From Lutibacter sp. (GTDB lineage Bacteria; Bacteroidota; Bacteroidia; Flavobacteriales; Flavobacteriaceae), in NCBI GenBank assembly GCA_004195315.1, contig SDWL01000093.1, positions 1 to 7,674 on the forward strand: a stretch of 7,674 bases of DNA, written 5' to 3'. Under the pieces are notes generated by a model. That model was not told where the DNA came from. It was given only the letters and a program-made list of their open reading frames with translations, and searched no databases. Shown here piece by piece: positions 6,307 to 7,674 of this stretch (the first letter of the stretch is position 1; every line of letters starts with the position of its first letter). A program made the translations under genes and the position numbers.

Positions 6307-7104
6307 ATGAGAATTTTTTCAATTGTAATTTTGTTGCTTACTACTACAATTTCTTTCTCTTAAGAAATATATGAGAATTTAGAAAAAGATTATAGAGATG
6401 TAAAAAGTAACAAAGGCAAAATGTTTGCATATTGGGGATGGAATAGAGGATACTTTTCAGCATCTGATATTACTTTTAAAGGTGATGATTATAATTTCAC
6501 ATTGCAAGATGTAAAATCTGATGATAAGCCAAAACCTTTTGGAATTTATTATTTTAAATTGGATGAGATTACAATGCCACAAACAAACTATAGAATAGGT
6601 TATTTTTTTAAGGACAATTTCACAGTTTCAATAGATGGAACTATAAATACGGGCGGTGATTTTGATAGCACTTATATTAATGATGAAATTGTACTAACTG
6701 AAGACTTTTTACTTTTTGAACACACTGATGGTTTAAATTATATAAATGTAGAGGTTAGTAGATTTGATAATCTTGATAATTGGTTGGAATTCCCTATTAA
6801 AAATATTGATATAAATTTAACTGAAGGTGTTGGAGTTGGTGTATTATATCCAAGAACAAATACTACTTTGTTAGGTAAAGAACGATATGATGAATTTCAT
6901 GTATCTGGTTATTGAATTTCAGCACACGTTGCTTTAAATATTACTTTTTTCAAACACTTTTTCATTCAATCTAATTTAAAAGTTGGTTATATAAATATGA
7001 GTGATATTAGAACTACTGCAAATAAAACCGACTCTGCATCGCAGAGTTTTACTTTTTTAGAGAATATGTATGTATTTGGTGCAAAGTTTAATTTAGCAAA
7101 GTAA
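6307..7104 (+). pseudogene. Degraded gene for an exported, probably outer-membrane-associated flavobacterial protein
   Basis: One continuous frame of 266 codons runs from the ATG at 6307 to the TAA at 7102-7104, but in-frame stops interrupt it at 6361-6363 (TAA, codon 19) and 6913-6915 (TGA, codon 203). The first 18 codons encode a clear signal peptide, MRIFSIVILLLTTTISFS. The stop sits where a Gln just after the cleavage site is usual (CAA to TAA). The middle, open from 6364 to 6912, encodes a soluble or beta-rich sequence with MFAYWGWNRGYFSASDI, NYRIGYFFKDN, FEHTDGLNYINVEVSR, LTEGVGVGVLYPRTNTTLL and YDEFHVSGY. The frame continues past the TGA with ISAHVALNITFFKHFFIQ and ends FGAKFNLAK. Alternating aromatic and polar strands ending near a hydrophobic C-terminus suggest an outer-membrane beta-barrel-like protein; the function is unknown. 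No frameshift is seen, so decay is recent, unless the stops are consensus errors. A start at the ATG at 6421 would give a 164-residue protein without a signal peptide, which I consider unlikely to be functional. Confidence 0.85.
7026..7057. terminator. Possible bidirectional terminator inside the pseudogene tail
   Basis: ACTCTGC (7031-7037) pairs perfectly with GCAGAGT (7041-7047) across a three-base loop. On the plus strand it is followed by TTTACTTTTTT and on the minus strand by CGGTTTTATTT. It lies about 60 bases beyond the stop of the minus-strand acyltransferase gene and just before the end of the plus-strand frame, and no other terminator is visible between these convergent genes. The same bases encode Asp-Ser-Ala-Ser-Gln, so the symmetry may be a coding coincidence. 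Confidence 0.4.
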
Positions 7105-7106
7105 TA

Positions 7107-7674
7107 TTACTCTTTTGGTGCTTTATCTTTATGTTTAAATCTTTTATGTGTCCAAAAGTAGTATTCAGGTTGTTTGCGGACCTGTTTTTCAACTTTGTCA
7201 ATAAAAATATCGGTTAGTTTGTAATCAGCATGTTTTGAAGCATCGTTTGTAATTAAACTGAATGTAGTTTCATAATAACCTCGTTTTACCTTTTTTACAT
7301 CCATATATACAATATTCATATTGTATTTTTTTGCAAGCATTTCCCCACCTGTATGAACAGGTACTTTAACCCCAAAAAAATCTCTCCAATAAAAAGTCTT
7401 TACAAGTTGTGGGGATTGATCGCTCAGCAATCCATACATAGATTGAATGTTGTTTTTTTGATTGTAAATAATTTTAGGAATTATTTTTGAAGTTTGAATT
7501 AAATGAGTGCCAAACTTTTCTCTAGATTTTAAGACTTTATTATTAAAATAAGGATTATTTACTTTAGTGTAAGCAGCATAACCATTATATGCTACAAAAG
7601 AGTCTAAACTCATTACCCATTCCCAATTTGCATAATGTGGGCCTACCAAAATAACACTTTTCCCATCTTTATAT
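7107..7674 (-). CDS. Lipid A late acyltransferase (LpxL/HtrB family), N-terminus off the contig
   Basis: The C-terminal approximately 189 residues are visible of an inner-membrane acyltransferase (PF03279, lysophospholipid or lauroyl acyltransferase family) that adds secondary acyl chains to lipid A. The frame stays open to the right edge, starting YKDGKSVILVGPHYANWEW, so the TTG at 7649 is internal and the real start lies beyond the window; family members of about 290-300 residues imply roughly 110 missing. The catalytic HX4E motif is HYANWE, with His codon at 7635-7637 and Glu codon at 7620-7622. Downstream family features are GLLSDQSPQ, FFGVKVPVHTGGEMLAKKY and the C-terminal QPEYYFWTHKRFKHK, close to the WxHrRfK ending seen in Bacteroidota homologues. 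It ends in TAA at 7107-7109, two bases from the convergent pseudogene. The family is firm; which acyl chain or lipid it handles (lipid A or an aminolipid) is not decidable. Confidence 0.92.
   Translation of the reverse strand, partial: YKDGKSVILVGPHYANWEWVMSLDSFVAYNGYAAYTKVNNPYFNNKVLKSREKFGTHLIQTSKIIPKIIYNQKNNIQSMYGLLSDQSPQLVKTFYWRDFFGVKVPVHTGGEMLAKKYNMNIVYMDVKKVKRGYYETTFSLITNDASKHADYKLTDIFIDKVEKQVRKQPEYYFWTHKRFKHKDKAPKE

Noticed and set aside
6361..6915. Stop-codon reassignment or readthrough to explain the TAA and TGA in the exported-protein gene
   Set aside because: Two different stop codons occur in one gene only. All other genes in the window read through without internal stops and end with TAA or TAG, and Flavobacteriaceae use the standard bacterial code.

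Overview
The window looks like one end of an AT-rich metagenomic or draft-assembly contig from a marine-type member of the Flavobacteriaceae (Bacteroidota); I cannot resolve the genus. Four things point there. The ribosomal protein S1 is of the flavobacterial kind, with an acidic K/E/A/T-rich N-terminal extension. The promoters fit the Bacteroidota TAnnTTTG -7 element. Starts are preceded by A-rich sequence instead of Shine-Dalgarno sites. There is also a LytS/LytTR system with 2TM-domain (PF13239-like) proteins. Bases 1-19 are not genomic: they are the Tn5 mosaic end used in transposase-based library preparation, so the left edge is an untrimmed adapter.

Left block (20-2694, all + strand): a 5'-truncated LytS-type membrane histidine kinase with a 2TM module fused to its C-terminus, two free-standing 2TM proteins, and a LytTR-type response regulator. 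The order and short gaps suggest one operon encoding a membrane-sensing two-component system. The three 2TM copies are clearly paralogous. The kinase copy begins at an internal Met whose sequence and upstream context resemble the start of the next gene.

Middle block (2695-6300): the rpsA promoter and a leader of about 120 nt, rpsA (ribosomal protein S1, six S1 domains), a strong intrinsic terminator, then a compact promoter and a GlmM-type phosphohexomutase gene. The upstream part of the glmM promoter lies in the terminator T-tract.

Right block (6301-7674): a decayed gene for an exported protein of unknown function. Its frame is continuous from a signal peptide at 6307 to a stop at 7104, but two in-frame stop codons interrupt it and there may also be an in-frame deletion. 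It converges, two bases apart, on a lipid A late-acyltransferase (LpxL/HtrB family) gene that runs off the right edge on the minus strand. GlmM supplies GlcN-1-P for UDP-GlcNAc, which feeds peptidoglycan and lipid A, and the acyltransferase acts late in lipid A synthesis, so the right half has an envelope-biogenesis theme. I see no CRISPR array, tRNA, rRNA, native insertion sequence or phage gene. The least-described part is the kinase plus tandem 2TM module.
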